Assembly (NCBI RefSeq): GCF_013415885.1
Contig: NZ_CP058910.1
Location: forward strand, 4,278,001-4,342,000
Length of the DNA: 64,000 bases
Reading direction: 5' to 3'
Origin: Halosimplex rubrum
GTDB lineage: Archaea; Halobacteriota; Halobacteria; Halobacteriales; Haloarculaceae
The notes below the pieces were generated by a model. The model had not been told where the DNA came from. It saw only the letters and a program-made list of their open reading frames with translations, and did not search any database. Below, piece by piece: positions 52,302-60,735 of the stretch (position 1 is its first letter; every line of letters begins with the position of its first letter). The translations under genes were made by a program, and so were the position numbers.

Positions 52302-53540
52302 ATGACCGCCGCGCGCGAAGTCGAGTTGGAGGGCCACATCATCGACTCGGGGATGATGCAGGCCTCGTTCGGTATCATCATGGACATGGGCGGCTCCTTC
52401 GAGGTCGAGGAGTTCGCCATCGGCCGCGAGAAGACCGAGGAGTCCTACGCGCGTCTGCTCGTCGAGGCCGACGACGAAGAGACCCTGCAGTCCATCGTCC
52501 ACGAACTCCACCAGAACGGCGCCAACCCCTCCGACCCGAAAGACGCCACGCTCCAGCGCGCCCCGAAGGACAAGGTCGTCCCCTACGGCTTCTACTCCAC
52601 CACGAACCACCCCACCGAGGTCCGCATCGACGGCGAGTGGATCGAAGTCGAGGACATCGAGATGGACTGCGCGGTGATAGTGGAGGACCGCGAGGGCGAG
52701 GACGGCGGCCCGCGCGCCTACACGGAGGTCCTCAGCGGCGTCGAGGAGGGCGACGCCGTCGTCACCGGCGAGACGGGCATCCGCGTCAGTCCGCCCGAGC
52801 GCCCCCGGGATCGGGAGGGCGCCTTCGGGTTCATGCAGGGCGGCGTCTCCTCGGAACGACCCTCCGAGTCGACCATCCGCCAGGTCGGCGACGCCATCGA
52901 GGAGACCAAGCGCGAGGGCGGCGACGTGCTCGCGGTCTGTGGCCCCGCGCTCATCCACTCGGGCGCCCGCGAGGACCTCGCTCGCCTCGTCCGCGAGGGA
53001 TTCGTCGACATGCTCTCGATCGGCAACGGCTTCGCCGTCCACGACCTCGAACGCGACCTCTACGGCACCTCCCTCGGCATGGACACCGAGAGTCTCGACC
53101 ACCCGCGGAAGGGCCACAAACACCACATCTACACCATCTCCGAGGTCATCCGCGAGGGCGGCATCGAGGAGGCCGTCGAGAGCGGGACCGTCGAATCGGG
53201 CGTCATGTACGAGTGCGTCGAGAACGACGTGCCGTTCGTCATCGCCGGCTCGATCCGCGACGACGGCCCGCTGCCCGACACCATCACCGACTCGATGGAG
53301 GCCCAGAACGCCATCCGCGAGCAGGCCCACGAGGCCGATCTGGTCCTGATGCTCTCGACGCTGTTGCACTCCGTCGCCGTCGGGAACTGCCTGCCCTCGA
53401 CCACCCGGACCGTCTGCGTCGACATCAACCCCGCAACCGTCACCCAGTTGCTCGACCGCGGCAGCGACCAGGCCGTCGGGATGGTCACCGACATCGGCAC
53501 GTTCGTGCCGATCCTCGCCGACCACCTGCTCGACGAGTAG
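52302..53540 (+). CDS. TIGR00300-type protein, probable ornithine cyclodeaminase
   Basis: A 412-residue protein of the archaeal TIGR00300/LOR-SDH-related family. The opening EVELEGHIIDSGMMQASFGIIMDMGGSFEVEEF and the C-terminal NAD-binding part (CGPALIHSGAREDLARLV; LPSTTRTVCVDINPATVTQLLDRGSDQAVGMVTDIGTF) are characteristic. A Methanococcus member is reported to be an ornithine cyclodeaminase (ornithine to proline plus ammonia), and the C-terminal domain resembles lysine-ketoglutarate reductase/saccharopine dehydrogenase partners in plants. The ATG at 52302 is used; a GTG at 52290 would add four residues. No arginine-degradation neighbours are present. Confidence 0.85.
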   Translation: MTAAREVELEGHIIDSGMMQASFGIIMDMGGSFEVEEFAIGREKTEESYARLLVEADDEETLQSIVHELHQNGANPSDPKDATLQRAPKDKVVPYGFYSTTNHPTEVRIDGEWIEVEDIEMDCAVIVEDREGEDGGPRAYTEVLSGVEEGDAVVTGETGIRVSPPERPRDREGAFGFMQGGVSSERPSESTIRQVGDAIEETKREGGDVLAVCGPALIHSGAREDLARLVREGFVDMLSIGNGFAVHDLERDLYGTSLGMDTESLDHPRKGHKHHIYTISEVIREGGIEEAVESGTVESGVMYECVENDVPFVIAGSIRDDGPLPDTITDSMEAQNAIREQAHEADLVLMLSTLLHSVAVGNCLPSTTRTVCVDINPATVTQLLDRGSDQAVGMVTDIGTFVPILADHLLDE

Positions 53541-53807
53541 CGAAGGCGAGCGGAGCGAGCCCTCGGAAAACCGAGCGGCGACTGAAAGGAGCCGCGAGTG
53601 GCGCTCGCACCGAGTGAGCCTGATGCAGCCGTGAGCGTCTGACGCCGCTCAAAGCCCGATTTAAGCATCCGCCGGTGATACTTCCCAGTCGACAGTAGCA
53701 GGAGGTGGGATGCACGCAGACCGCCCACCCCGCGACCGAATCGAGACGGACGGCCTCCCGAGGTCCGTCCGTAGACACCCCTCTCGCCGGACAACCGGGG
53801 TGAACCG
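53541..53807. other. Intergenic region with hairpin after TIGR00300 gene
   Basis: Just after the stop there is a hairpin CTCGG-AAAA-CCGAG (53562-53575) that may help termination. The following stretch is made of short GC-rich words such as GCGAGCGGAGCGAGC, a style common between haloarchaeal genes. No gene is seen before 53808. Confidence 0.5.
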
Positions 53808-54956
53808 ATGAATCGCACCTACGGCACGGTCGGCGCCGTCGCCGTCGTCCTCGTGGCCGCCGTCGCCGCGGTGTCGGCCGGCGGCGTCCCGCTCGGCGGC
53901 GACGGCCCCGCGGACGCGACCGGCGCGCCCGGCGCGACGGAGACGCCCGCTGGCGACGGGACGACCGTCGACCGCGAGGGCGCCCACCTCTCGCTCGACG
54001 GAGCGCCGAATCAGACCGTCGCCGGTGAGACCGACCTCGCCCCCGGGACGGAACTCGCGGTGCGGATCGTCTCCGACGACGCCGCGAACCCCTTCCTCGT
54101 CTCGCGGACGACGACCGTCGGCGAGGACGGCGCGTTCGCGGCGACGGTCGACCTCTCGGGCGTCTCCGAGGACGCCGCCGCGCGAGCGACGGTCGTCCGC
54201 GACGGCGCCGAGTTGGCGAACGTGAGCGCCCGCGTCAGCGCCGTCGACGGCGTCACACCCGACGACGACGCCGGGCCCGAATCCGAGCGCGGCACCGCCT
54301 TCGACTACGAGGGCGACCGACTCACGCTCGCCGCGCTCGAAAACGAGACGGTGCGCGGCGAGACGGACCTCCCGTCCGGGACCGAGGTGACCGTCCGGCT
54401 CGCGTCCTCGTCCGGCGCGTCGCCGTTCCTCGTCCAGCGGTCGGTGACGGTCGGCGACGACGGCACCTTCTCCGCCGCGGTCGATCTCGTCGGCGTCGAC
54501 AACGGGACGACCTTCGACGCCAGCGTCCGACACGAAGACGAGACGGTCGCCGCCACCGAGGGCGTCGTCGTCGGCGGGAACAACGACGTGTCGCCGACGG
54601 ACGCGAGCGAGGGCAACTGGACGAAGGTGCCGGTCAACGATACGAGCCCGGTCGCCGACGAGGACCACAACACGACCCTCGACTACGACGGCGACGCGCT
54701 GACCGTCGAGTCCGCGCCCGGGCAGACGATCGCCGGCGAGACGAACCTGTCGGCAGGGACCGAGGTGGAGCTTCGGATCAAGTCCACCACCGACACGAGC
54801 CCGTTCATCAAGTTCACCACGGCGACCGTCACCGACGACGGGCGGTTCAGTACCGCGGTGAACACGAGCGCGGTCGCCCCCGGCGCGACCTTCGAGGTCA
54901 CCGTCCGCCACGACGGCGACACGATCGCACTCGCCGACGGCGAGGTGGTCGCGTAA
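53808..54956 (+). CDS. Exported protein with three BGTF-like repeats
   Basis: A 382-residue surface protein: a signal/anchor helix (about 8-25), then three homologous modules of about 90-95 residues (starting near 50, 155 and 275). Each contains (L/A)-x-N/Q-x-T-V/I-x-GET-(D/N)-L-x-x-GTE, a strand ending (S/T)PF(L/I)V/K, a DDG-x-FS/A turn, and a final VR-x-(D/E)-(D/G) strand. This matches the BGTF surface domain as I know it from haloarchaea. No C-terminal anchor or PGF tail is visible, so it is attached by its N-terminus or released. The modules are linked by acidic spacers. Confidence 0.8.
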   Translation: MNRTYGTVGAVAVVLVAAVAAVSAGGVPLGGDGPADATGAPGATETPAGDGTTVDREGAHLSLDGAPNQTVAGETDLAPGTELAVRIVSDDAANPFLVSRTTTVGEDGAFAATVDLSGVSEDAAARATVVRDGAELANVSARVSAVDGVTPDDDAGPESERGTAFDYEGDRLTLAALENETVRGETDLPSGTEVTVRLASSSGASPFLVQRSVTVGDDGTFSAAVDLVGVDNGTTFDASVRHEDETVAATEGVVVGGNNDVSPTDASEGNWTKVPVNDTSPVADEDHNTTLDYDGDALTVESAPGQTIAGETNLSAGTEVELRIKSTTDTSPFIKFTTATVTDDGRFSTAVNTSAVAPGATFEVTVRHDGDTIALADGEVVA

Positions 54957-55275
54957 CGCCGGCCGACCCGCTCGAACGACTGTCAGGCTTCCACGCTTCC
55001 GTTCCGTTCCGTTCCGTTCTCTCCCTCTGGGTGGCGCCGCTCCGTCACTCACGTTCCGCTTCGACGTACCCGCACTCGGCCGCGACACCGCGGCCACCGC
55101 CCGGGCTCCCGGCGGGTCGCCAGCCGCTCGTCGAACCCGTCGGTCCCGACCGGGGCCATCCGAACGGTGTCGTTCACCGCGACAGCGACCCCCTCGACTA
55201 CCGGGAGAGTATCGTTCCGGGCGGTTCGCTCGCACCACGTATAAATCGCTGGCCGTCGAAGGGAGACCAATCGCG
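54957..55275. other. Intergenic region with TTCCG repeat and panB promoter
   Basis: Four perfect TTCCG units (54997-55016) plus a partial form a short 5-bp tandem array. A clear TATA box, TATAAAT (55240-55246), lies 30-36 bases before the panB ATG. The stretch between holds no supported gene. Confidence 0.7.
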
Positions 55276-56106
55276 ATGTCTCGCACGACGATTCCGGACC
55301 TCTACGAGAAGCACGAGGGCGGCGAGCCGCTGACGATGCTGACGGCGTACGACGCGCCGATCGCCGCCCAGGTGGACGCGGCGGGCGTCGACATGATCCT
55401 CGTCGGCGACAGCGCCGGCGACAACCACCTGGGGTACGACGACACGCTCCCCGTCACCCTCGAGGAAGCCCTGTCGAACGCCGCCGCGGTCGTCCGCGGT
55501 ACCGAGGACGCCTTCGTCGTCGCCGACCTGCCCTTCCTCACCTACGGCACGTCGATGGCCGAGTCCGTCGAGAACGCCGGCCGCTTCCTCAAGGAGGCGG
55601 GCGCCGACGCCGTCAAGCTGGAGACCGCGCCCTACGGCGAGACGACGGTCGAGATCGTCGACCGGCTGACCGAACTCGGCATCCCCGTCCAGGGCCACGT
55701 GGGGCTCACACCCCAGCGGAGAAAGGAGATCGGCGGCGCCTACGTCCAGGGGCGTGACACCGACACCTCCTCTCCGGGCGAGGCGCTGGTGGAAACCGCA
55801 CGGCGGCTGGAGGACGCGGGGGCGTTCTCGATCGTCCTCGAGACGGTCAGCGAGGGGGTCGCCCGGGAGGTGACCGAGGCCGTGGACGTGCCGACGATCG
55901 GCATCGGGTCGGGCCGCTACGTCGACGGGCAGGTACTCGTCGTCTCGGACGTGCTCGGCCTGGGCGGCGAGGGGTACAGCCTCGCCAAGCAGTACGCGGA
56001 CCTCGATTCGGAGATCCGCCGGGCCGTCGAACAGTACGTCGAGGAGGTCGAAACCGGGGAGTTCCCGACGCGGGACAACGCCTTCGACCCCGTCGACGAG
56101 GAGTGA
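55276..56106 (+). CDS. panB: 3-methyl-2-oxobutanoate hydroxymethyltransferase
   Basis: A 276-residue PanB (ketopantoate hydroxymethyltransferase) of the coenzyme A pathway, moving a hydroxymethyl group from methylene-tetrahydropterin to alpha-ketoisovalerate. Family blocks: MLTAYDAPIAAQVDAAGVDMILVGDSAG, the metal-binding DLPFLTYGT, GADAVKLE, GHVGLTPQ and TIGIGSGRYVDGQVLV. The fold is a (beta/alpha)8 barrel and all metal-ligand Asp/Glu positions are present. It is monocistronic with a strong TATA box about 30 bases upstream. Confidence 0.97.
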   Translation: MSRTTIPDLYEKHEGGEPLTMLTAYDAPIAAQVDAAGVDMILVGDSAGDNHLGYDDTLPVTLEEALSNAAAVVRGTEDAFVVADLPFLTYGTSMAESVENAGRFLKEAGADAVKLETAPYGETTVEIVDRLTELGIPVQGHVGLTPQRRKEIGGAYVQGRDTDTSSPGEALVETARRLEDAGAFSIVLETVSEGVAREVTEAVDVPTIGIGSGRYVDGQVLVVSDVLGLGGEGYSLAKQYADLDSEIRRAVEQYVEEVETGEFPTRDNAFDPVDEE

Positions 56107-56215
56107 CCGCCGACGGCTCCATCGCCGACCCATCCCCGAATCGAGTTGCACTGCCGCGGCCGACCGGACCCGCCCCGGGCACCGCTGTCGCCGTTCCGAA
56201 ACTACTATACCCTGA

Positions 56216-56231
56216 ATTAGGCTTACCTAAA
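56216..56231 (+). promoter_or_regulatory. DtxR/IdeR-type iron box before the siderophore-binding gene
   Basis: TTAGG (56217-56221), CTTA, CCTAA (56226-56230) form a perfect inverted repeat that matches the DtxR/IdeR consensus. It starts about 10 bases after the TATA-like CTATAC (56204-56209) and ends three bases before the ATG, so it overlaps the transcription start. A bound regulator would block transcription when iron is plentiful. Confidence 0.8.
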
Positions 56232-56233
56232 AC

Positions 56234-57511
56234 ATGGACGAAGACAACGACTCTCGACTGACGCGTCGGAAGTGTCTCGCCGGCGGGAGCGCGCTCCTCG
56301 GGAGCGCGCTGCTCGCTGGGTGTGCCGGGAACGGCGACGGGACGCCCGGCGAGGGAACCGCGACCGACGGGGCCGCCGGCGGGGAGACTGCCGCCGGCGA
56401 GCCGACGGCGACAGCGACCGAGGCGCCAGCGACCACCGAGCCGTCGATGGCGACCGCGACCGCCGACGGCGGGTACAGCGCGACGCTCTCCCCGGCGGGC
56501 GAGGTGACGCTCGACTCCGAACCGGAGAACGTCTTCACGATGTACAACCAGTTCGCGGACATGCTCGTCGCGCTCGGGTACGGCGACACCGTCAACTCGA
56601 TGTTCGTCCCGGACATGGCCGGGCCGACGATGAACCACTACTACGAGCGCCTCGACGGCGTCTCCTTCGACTGGGAGGGGCTCGCGAACCCCTTCAACGA
56701 CTTCTCGAAGGAGTTCTTCTACAGCCTCGACAGCGACATCCACCTCCTGGACCCGGCCTGGGCGACCACCCAGGACAACTGGAGCCGGGACGACGTCGCG
56801 GAGATCACCGACTCCGTCGGTCCCTTCTTCGGGAACTTCTACAGCGGGACCCACGCCGCGCCCCCCGACTCCTACGGCGAGGACTACCAGTACTACACGC
56901 TCTGGGATCTGTTCGGGCGCGTCGCCGACCTCTTCCGGGAACGCGAGCGCTACGAGCGACTCGACGCCGTCCACGGCGACCTGGTCGAGACGATCGAGGC
57001 CGACCTCCCGCCGGAGGACGAACGCCCGACCGCCGTGCGCGTCACGCTCGGCGACGGGCAGTTCTGGACGTACCACCTGAACAGACCCGGTTTCTGGCTC
57101 GCCGACACCCGGCCGCTCGCCGCCGTCGACGCCTTCGGGAGCGAGCAGTGGGACGGCCTGTGGGGGTCGGTCGGCTACGAGACGATGATCGAGGCCGACC
57201 CCGACGTGATCCTCCACCTCTGGGGGATGACGCCGCGCTACGACATGGCGAACGTCCGCGAGCAACTCCGCTCGGACGACGTCGGCGCGGAGCTCTCTGC
57301 GGTGCAGAACGACCGCGTCTACGCCCAGGGGATGCGCTACCAGGGCCCGCTGATGAACCTCTTCCAGATCGAGATGACCGCGAAACAGCTCTACCCCGAC
57401 ATCTTCGGCGAGTGGCCCGACTACGAGAACGGCAGTCACTACCCCGAGATCCCCGCCGAGGAACAGCTGTTCGACCGCGAGCGCGTCGCCGACATCGTCA
57501 CCGGGAACTGA
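56234..57511 (+). CDS. Iron-siderophore/corrinoid ABC substrate-binding lipoprotein
   Basis: A 425-residue binding protein: a Tat-type signal (TRRKCLAGGSALLGSALLAGC) with lipobox, a Thr/Ala/Glu-rich linker, then a periplasmic-binding class III domain: ENVFTMYNQFADMLVALGYGDTVN at the start of lobe 1, a long central helix, and EADPDVILHLWG with NDRVYAQGMRYQGPLMNLFQIEMTAKQLYPD in lobe 2. These features match FepB/FhuD/BtuF-type proteins that bind Fe3+-siderophores, heme or corrinoids. The iron box favours siderophores. No permease or ATPase gene is nearby, so the partners lie elsewhere. Confidence 0.9.
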   Translation: MDEDNDSRLTRRKCLAGGSALLGSALLAGCAGNGDGTPGEGTATDGAAGGETAAGEPTATATEAPATTEPSMATATADGGYSATLSPAGEVTLDSEPENVFTMYNQFADMLVALGYGDTVNSMFVPDMAGPTMNHYYERLDGVSFDWEGLANPFNDFSKEFFYSLDSDIHLLDPAWATTQDNWSRDDVAEITDSVGPFFGNFYSGTHAAPPDSYGEDYQYYTLWDLFGRVADLFRERERYERLDAVHGDLVETIEADLPPEDERPTAVRVTLGDGQFWTYHLNRPGFWLADTRPLAAVDAFGSEQWDGLWGSVGYETMIEADPDVILHLWGMTPRYDMANVREQLRSDDVGAELSAVQNDRVYAQGMRYQGPLMNLFQIEMTAKQLYPDIFGEWPDYENGSHYPEIPAEEQLFDRERVADIVTGN

Positions 57512-57556
57512 CGCCGCCCGCCCCGCTCGCGGGGGCCGGACTGTCCGCCCCGTCGC

Positions 57557-58669
57557 TCAGGGGAACCGGACCGACCGCTCGTCGGTATCGATCGCGACCG
57601 TCCCCCCCATCGGTACCGGCGCCGTCGGGTTCGTGTGGCCGAACTCGAGGTCGAAGACGAGCGGAGTGTCGGGATTGTACCCGCGGACCCACTCGCCGAC
57701 CGCCGCCCGCTGGGCCTCGCGGTACGCCGTCCGCTCCTCGTCGCTCCGTCGGTCTTCCCGGCTGCGCGTCTGCGGGCGACCGACGAGGACGGCGTCGAAC
57801 CGCGCCAGCAGGCCGCGCTCGCCGAGGACGGTGAGTTTCCGCCGCACGTCCTCGGCGGTGGGGAGTTCCTCGGAGGTCTCCAGCGCGAGGACCGCACCCT
57901 CCAGAGCGTCCGGCTCGGGAACCGCCCGGTCGGCGGCCAGCAGCCACGGCAGGACGGTGAGACAGCCGCCCCAGAGCCTGCCCGTTATCACCTCGCCCTC
58001 GCGGCCGTCGGGCACGTCCCAGCGCCACCCGTCGCCGTCCTCGTATTCGGGCTCGACCGCCCGGAAGTCGTCGCGACCCCACTCGATCGGATCGTCGGTC
58101 CACGTCGCGGCGGGGTCCAGTTCGCCCAGCGACGCCTCGAACAGCGCCCGTCGGAGGTACCGCTCGGTGTACTCGGGGAGGGAACCGGCGGTCGCGACCT
58201 GGTTGAGCAACTGCCCGCCGTACCACGAGACGACCCCCTGCGTCCAGAGGTAGCTGGCGAGGCAGGTGTTGTCGCTCATCCCGAAGAACCGCGTGGGATT
58301 CGCCCGGAGAACCTCGGCGTCGAGGTGTCGCAGCACGCGGACCTGGTCGTCGCCGCCGATGGTGGCGAAGACGGCCGAGATCTCTGGGTCGCGGAACGCC
58401 TCGTGTACGTCCGCGGCGCGCAGTTCCGGGCGTTCGCGAAGCTCGTCGGGGTCGGCTTCGGCGGTCTCGAAGACCACGGGTTCGAGGTCGAACCGCTCGC
58501 GCAAGCGTTCGATCGCCAGTTCGAGCACGTCCGGGAACACCGTCGCCGCGCCGCCGGAGGGCGCGATCACGGCCACCCGGTCGCCCGGCTCCGCGGGCGG
58601 CGGCGTGACGAACCCGTCGGGCGCGCCGGTCTCGCCGGCGCCGCTCTCTCGGCCGCTGCGGTCGCTCAT
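57557..58669 (-). CDS. S66-family LD-carboxypeptidase/MccF-like peptidase
   Basis: A 370-residue serine peptidase. The nucleophile Ser is in FFGMSDNTCL (near residue 131), the Glu in LALETSEE, and the His in LEFGHTNPTAPVPMG, giving the Ser-Glu-His triad of family S66. The N-terminus RVAVIAPSGG and the IGGDDQVRVLRHLD block are also typical. Bacterial members cut L,D-bonds of murein or inactivate microcin C (MccF). Archaea have no murein, so a MccF-like detoxifying or amide-hydrolysing role is more likely. The ATG at 58669 is preferred. Confidence 0.9.
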   Translation of the reverse strand: MSDRSGRESGAGETGAPDGFVTPPPAEPGDRVAVIAPSGGAATVFPDVLELAIERLRERFDLEPVVFETAEADPDELRERPELRAADVHEAFRDPEISAVFATIGGDDQVRVLRHLDAEVLRANPTRFFGMSDNTCLASYLWTQGVVSWYGGQLLNQVATAGSLPEYTERYLRRALFEASLGELDPAATWTDDPIEWGRDDFRAVEPEYEDGDGWRWDVPDGREGEVITGRLWGGCLTVLPWLLAADRAVPEPDALEGAVLALETSEELPTAEDVRRKLTVLGERGLLARFDAVLVGRPQTRSREDRRSDEERTAYREAQRAAVGEWVRGYNPDTPLVFDLEFGHTNPTAPVPMGGTVAIDTDERSVRFP

Positions 58670-58735
58670 GACCGTCCGATCCGGTGCCGAGCGAAAAGCG
58701 TTTGCGCCGCCGTGGGGGGGGGGAGTTGGCACGGG

Positions 58736-59032
58736 CTACCGGCCGCGGCCGCGCCGGTCGGCGAACCAGGGGCGGTGCCACCACTGCCAGAGCCGCTTGG
58801 TGAGTCGCGTCACCGGGAACGGACCGTGGCCGAGCATCGTCGTCGCGAAGCCGACCGCGAGCGTGCCGACGAAGACGACGGCACCCGCCCCGGTCGACAG
58901 AACCCAGGGGTTCGCGGCGTCGACCCACGGGTCCACCGCGAAGAAGAGGACGGTGAGCGCGGCGACGACGGAGGGGACGAGGGCGTCGACGACGCTGAGG
59001 AAGGCGACGCCCACGACGCGGAGGGCCTTCAT
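58736..59032 (-). CDS. Small membrane protein of unknown function
   Basis: A 98-residue protein with two clear helices (about 5-33 and 46-70) and a basic, Trp-rich tail (LTKRLWQWWHRPWFADRRGRGR) that would sit on the cytoplasmic face. I do not recognise the family. The stop lies only a few bases before the S66 gene start region, and it follows the ferredoxin gene by 13 bases, so the ferredoxin and this gene may share a transcript. Confidence 0.7.
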   Translation of the reverse strand: MKALRVVGVAFLSVVDALVPSVVAALTVLFFAVDPWVDAANPWVLSTGAGAVVFVGTLAVGFATTMLGHGPFPVTRLTKRLWQWWHRPWFADRRGRGR

Positions 59033-59045
59033 GGGACGATCCCGC

Positions 59046-59399
59046 TCAGTCGTCGGCGGAGGCCGGGTCCGGATCCGGGTCCGGGTCCGCGCCCGCGGCC
59101 CGGGCCACGTCGTCTTCGATGCTGGGCGGGTACTTGCCGCGGTCGAGGACGAGATCCGACTGCGGGCGGGCCATGCAGGTCAGCGCGTAGTTCTCGGCCT
59201 CCGCCTCGGTGAACCCGCGGGCGGCCGGTTGGGTGACCTCGCCGTCTTCGATCTTCGCCGAACAGGCGAGACACATCCCGACGCGACAGGAGTACTCCTG
59301 GGCGATGCCCTCCTCGATGCACCGGCTGAGGATGGTCTCCGTGTCCGAGACCGTGATCGCCTCGCCGGTCCCAGCGAACTCGACGGTGTACTCGGTCAT
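59046..59399 (-). CDS. 2Fe-2S plant-type ferredoxin
   Basis: A 117-residue ferredoxin. The cluster motif is C-x4-C-x2-C in SCRVGMCLACSAKI, with the fourth Cys in LTCMA. The fold begins YTVEFAGTGEAITVSDTETILSRCIEEG, as in plant-type ferredoxins. Haloarchaeal ferredoxins of the larger type carry an acidic insert; this one does not, but it has a C-terminal DPDPDPDP tail. It is a soluble one-electron carrier; the partner enzyme is not visible. Confidence 0.93.
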   Translation of the reverse strand: MTEYTVEFAGTGEAITVSDTETILSRCIEEGIAQEYSCRVGMCLACSAKIEDGEVTQPAARGFTEAEAENYALTCMARPQSDLVLDRGKYPPSIEDDVARAAGADPDPDPDPASADD

Positions 59400-59436
59400 G
59401 GCCCCCGATTCGACGCTCTCCGCCTAAACTCTTCCT

Positions 59437-59847
59437 CTAGAAGTACTCGTCGACGATGTCGCCGAGCGACTGGCTCTCGCGGTCGAAGGTGAAGACGAGG
59501 CCGGACCACTCGCGGACGGGGAAGTGGGCGACGACGACGGAGTCGTACCAGCGGACGGTGGCGTCGAGCGTCCCGAAGTCGAACAGCGCGCCCTCCTGAG
59601 CGGGGTCGCCCAGTCCCTTCATGACGAGCGTCTCGACGCGCTCTTCGAGTTCGGCGTCGGTGAACTGCGCCGCGATATCCTCCCGGAGGTAGACGACCTC
59701 GTGGTCGTCGCCCCCGTAGCGGGCCGCCGCTCGGAGCGCGCCCTCGTCGCTCTCCCGTATCCCGTCGACGATCTCCCTGCCCTCGTCGCTGGCGTCGGCC
59801 AGGTCGGACTCGATGTCGTCGAGTTCCTCGTCGGGGGAGTCTGTCAT
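59437..59847 (-). CDS. Conserved haloarchaeal protein (DUF7522-like)
   Basis: A 136-residue soluble, acidic protein. An N-terminal helical region (about 1-50) is followed by a mixed domain ending VVAHFPVREWSGLVFTFDRESQSLGDIVDEYF. I recall a haloarchaeal family of unknown function (DUF7522) with this kind of ending. The ATG at 59847 is supported by a TATA-like CTTTATGTCC about 25-30 bases upstream; an ATG at 59874 lies within that box. It is divergent from nth. Confidence 0.75.
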   Translation of the reverse strand: MTDSPDEELDDIESDLADASDEGREIVDGIRESDEGALRAAARYGGDDHEVVYLREDIAAQFTDAELEERVETLVMKGLGDPAQEGALFDFGTLDATVRWYDSVVVAHFPVREWSGLVFTFDRESQSLGDIVDEYF

Positions 59848-59976
59848 GTCCGCTCGATGGGCGGCGACGGACATAAAGCCACCCCGCCGGGACTCGACGG
59901 CGACGGCTCCGCGCGACTCCCTCCCCGGGCCGAGACCGAACCACTCAAGCGCGATTCGACCGATCGATCGGCCACA

Positions 59977-60663
59977 ATGGGCACGCCGCTTCCTTCGCGC
60001 GCGGAGCAGGCCGAGGAGGTCGTCGAACGGCTCTGGGAGGAGTACCCCGACGCCACGATCTCCCTGAACTTCTCGAACCGCCTCGAGCTGCTCGTCGCCG
60101 TCGTGCTGTCGGCCCAGTGTACCGACGAGCGCGTCAACCAGGAGACGGAGGACCTCTTCGAGAAGTACCGGTCCGCCGAGGACTACGCTGAGGCCGACGT
60201 GGACGAGCTCTCCGAGGACATCGGGTCGATCACCTACCACAACAGCAAGGCCGACTACCTCAAGACCTCCGGGCGGATCATCGCCGACGAACACGACGGC
60301 GAGGTGCCGGACACGATGGAGGAGTTGACCGACCTGAAGGGCGTCGGCCGGAAGACCGCGAACGTCATCCTCCAGCACGGCTACGACCTGGTCGAGGGTA
60401 TCGTCGTCGACACGCACGTCCAGCGGCTCTCGCGGCGGCTCGGGATCACCGAGGAGGAGCGCCCCGAGGCCATCGAAGAGGACCTGCTCCCGGTCGTTCC
60501 CGACGAGGAGTGGAAGTGGTACACCCACCTGCTGATCAGCCACGGGCGAGCGGTGTGTACGGCGCGCAACCCCGACTGCGGCGAGTGCGTCCTGGCGGAC
60601 ATCTGCCCGTCGGCGAAGGGCGATTCGGACGTGGACCTCGCGAGCGGCGATCCCTGGGAGTGA
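59977..60663 (+). CDS. nth: Endonuclease III
   Basis: A 228-residue base-excision DNA glycosylase/AP lyase. The helix-hairpin-helix is LKGVGRKTANVI with catalytic Lys126, the Asp is Asp145 in VVDTHVQRLSRR, and the C-terminal 4Fe-4S loop has C-x6-C-x2-C-x5-C (CTARNPDCGECVLADIC). It removes oxidised pyrimidines from DNA. The ATG at 59977 fits the family length. It is convergent with the CheF gene. Confidence 0.97.
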   Translation: MGTPLPSRAEQAEEVVERLWEEYPDATISLNFSNRLELLVAVVLSAQCTDERVNQETEDLFEKYRSAEDYAEADVDELSEDIGSITYHNSKADYLKTSGRIIADEHDGEVPDTMEELTDLKGVGRKTANVILQHGYDLVEGIVVDTHVQRLSRRLGITEEERPEAIEEDLLPVVPDEEWKWYTHLLISHGRAVCTARNPDCGECVLADICPSAKGDSDVDLASGDPWE

Positions 60664-60666
60664 GCG

Positions 60667-60734
60667 GCGGACGCGACCGGACGCGACAGGATCGGACGGG
60701 ACACGACCGGACGGGACGCGACTGGACGCGACGG
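60667..60734. repeat. Imperfect GGACG(C/G)GAC-type short repeat
   Basis: Between the convergent nth and cheF stops the sequence is built of degenerate copies of the five- to ten-base word GGACGCGACC (GGACGCGACC, GGACGCGACA, GGATCGGACG, GGACACGACC, GGACGGGACG and so on). The array fills the whole 72-base gap. Confidence 0.75.
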
Positions 60735-60735
60735 T

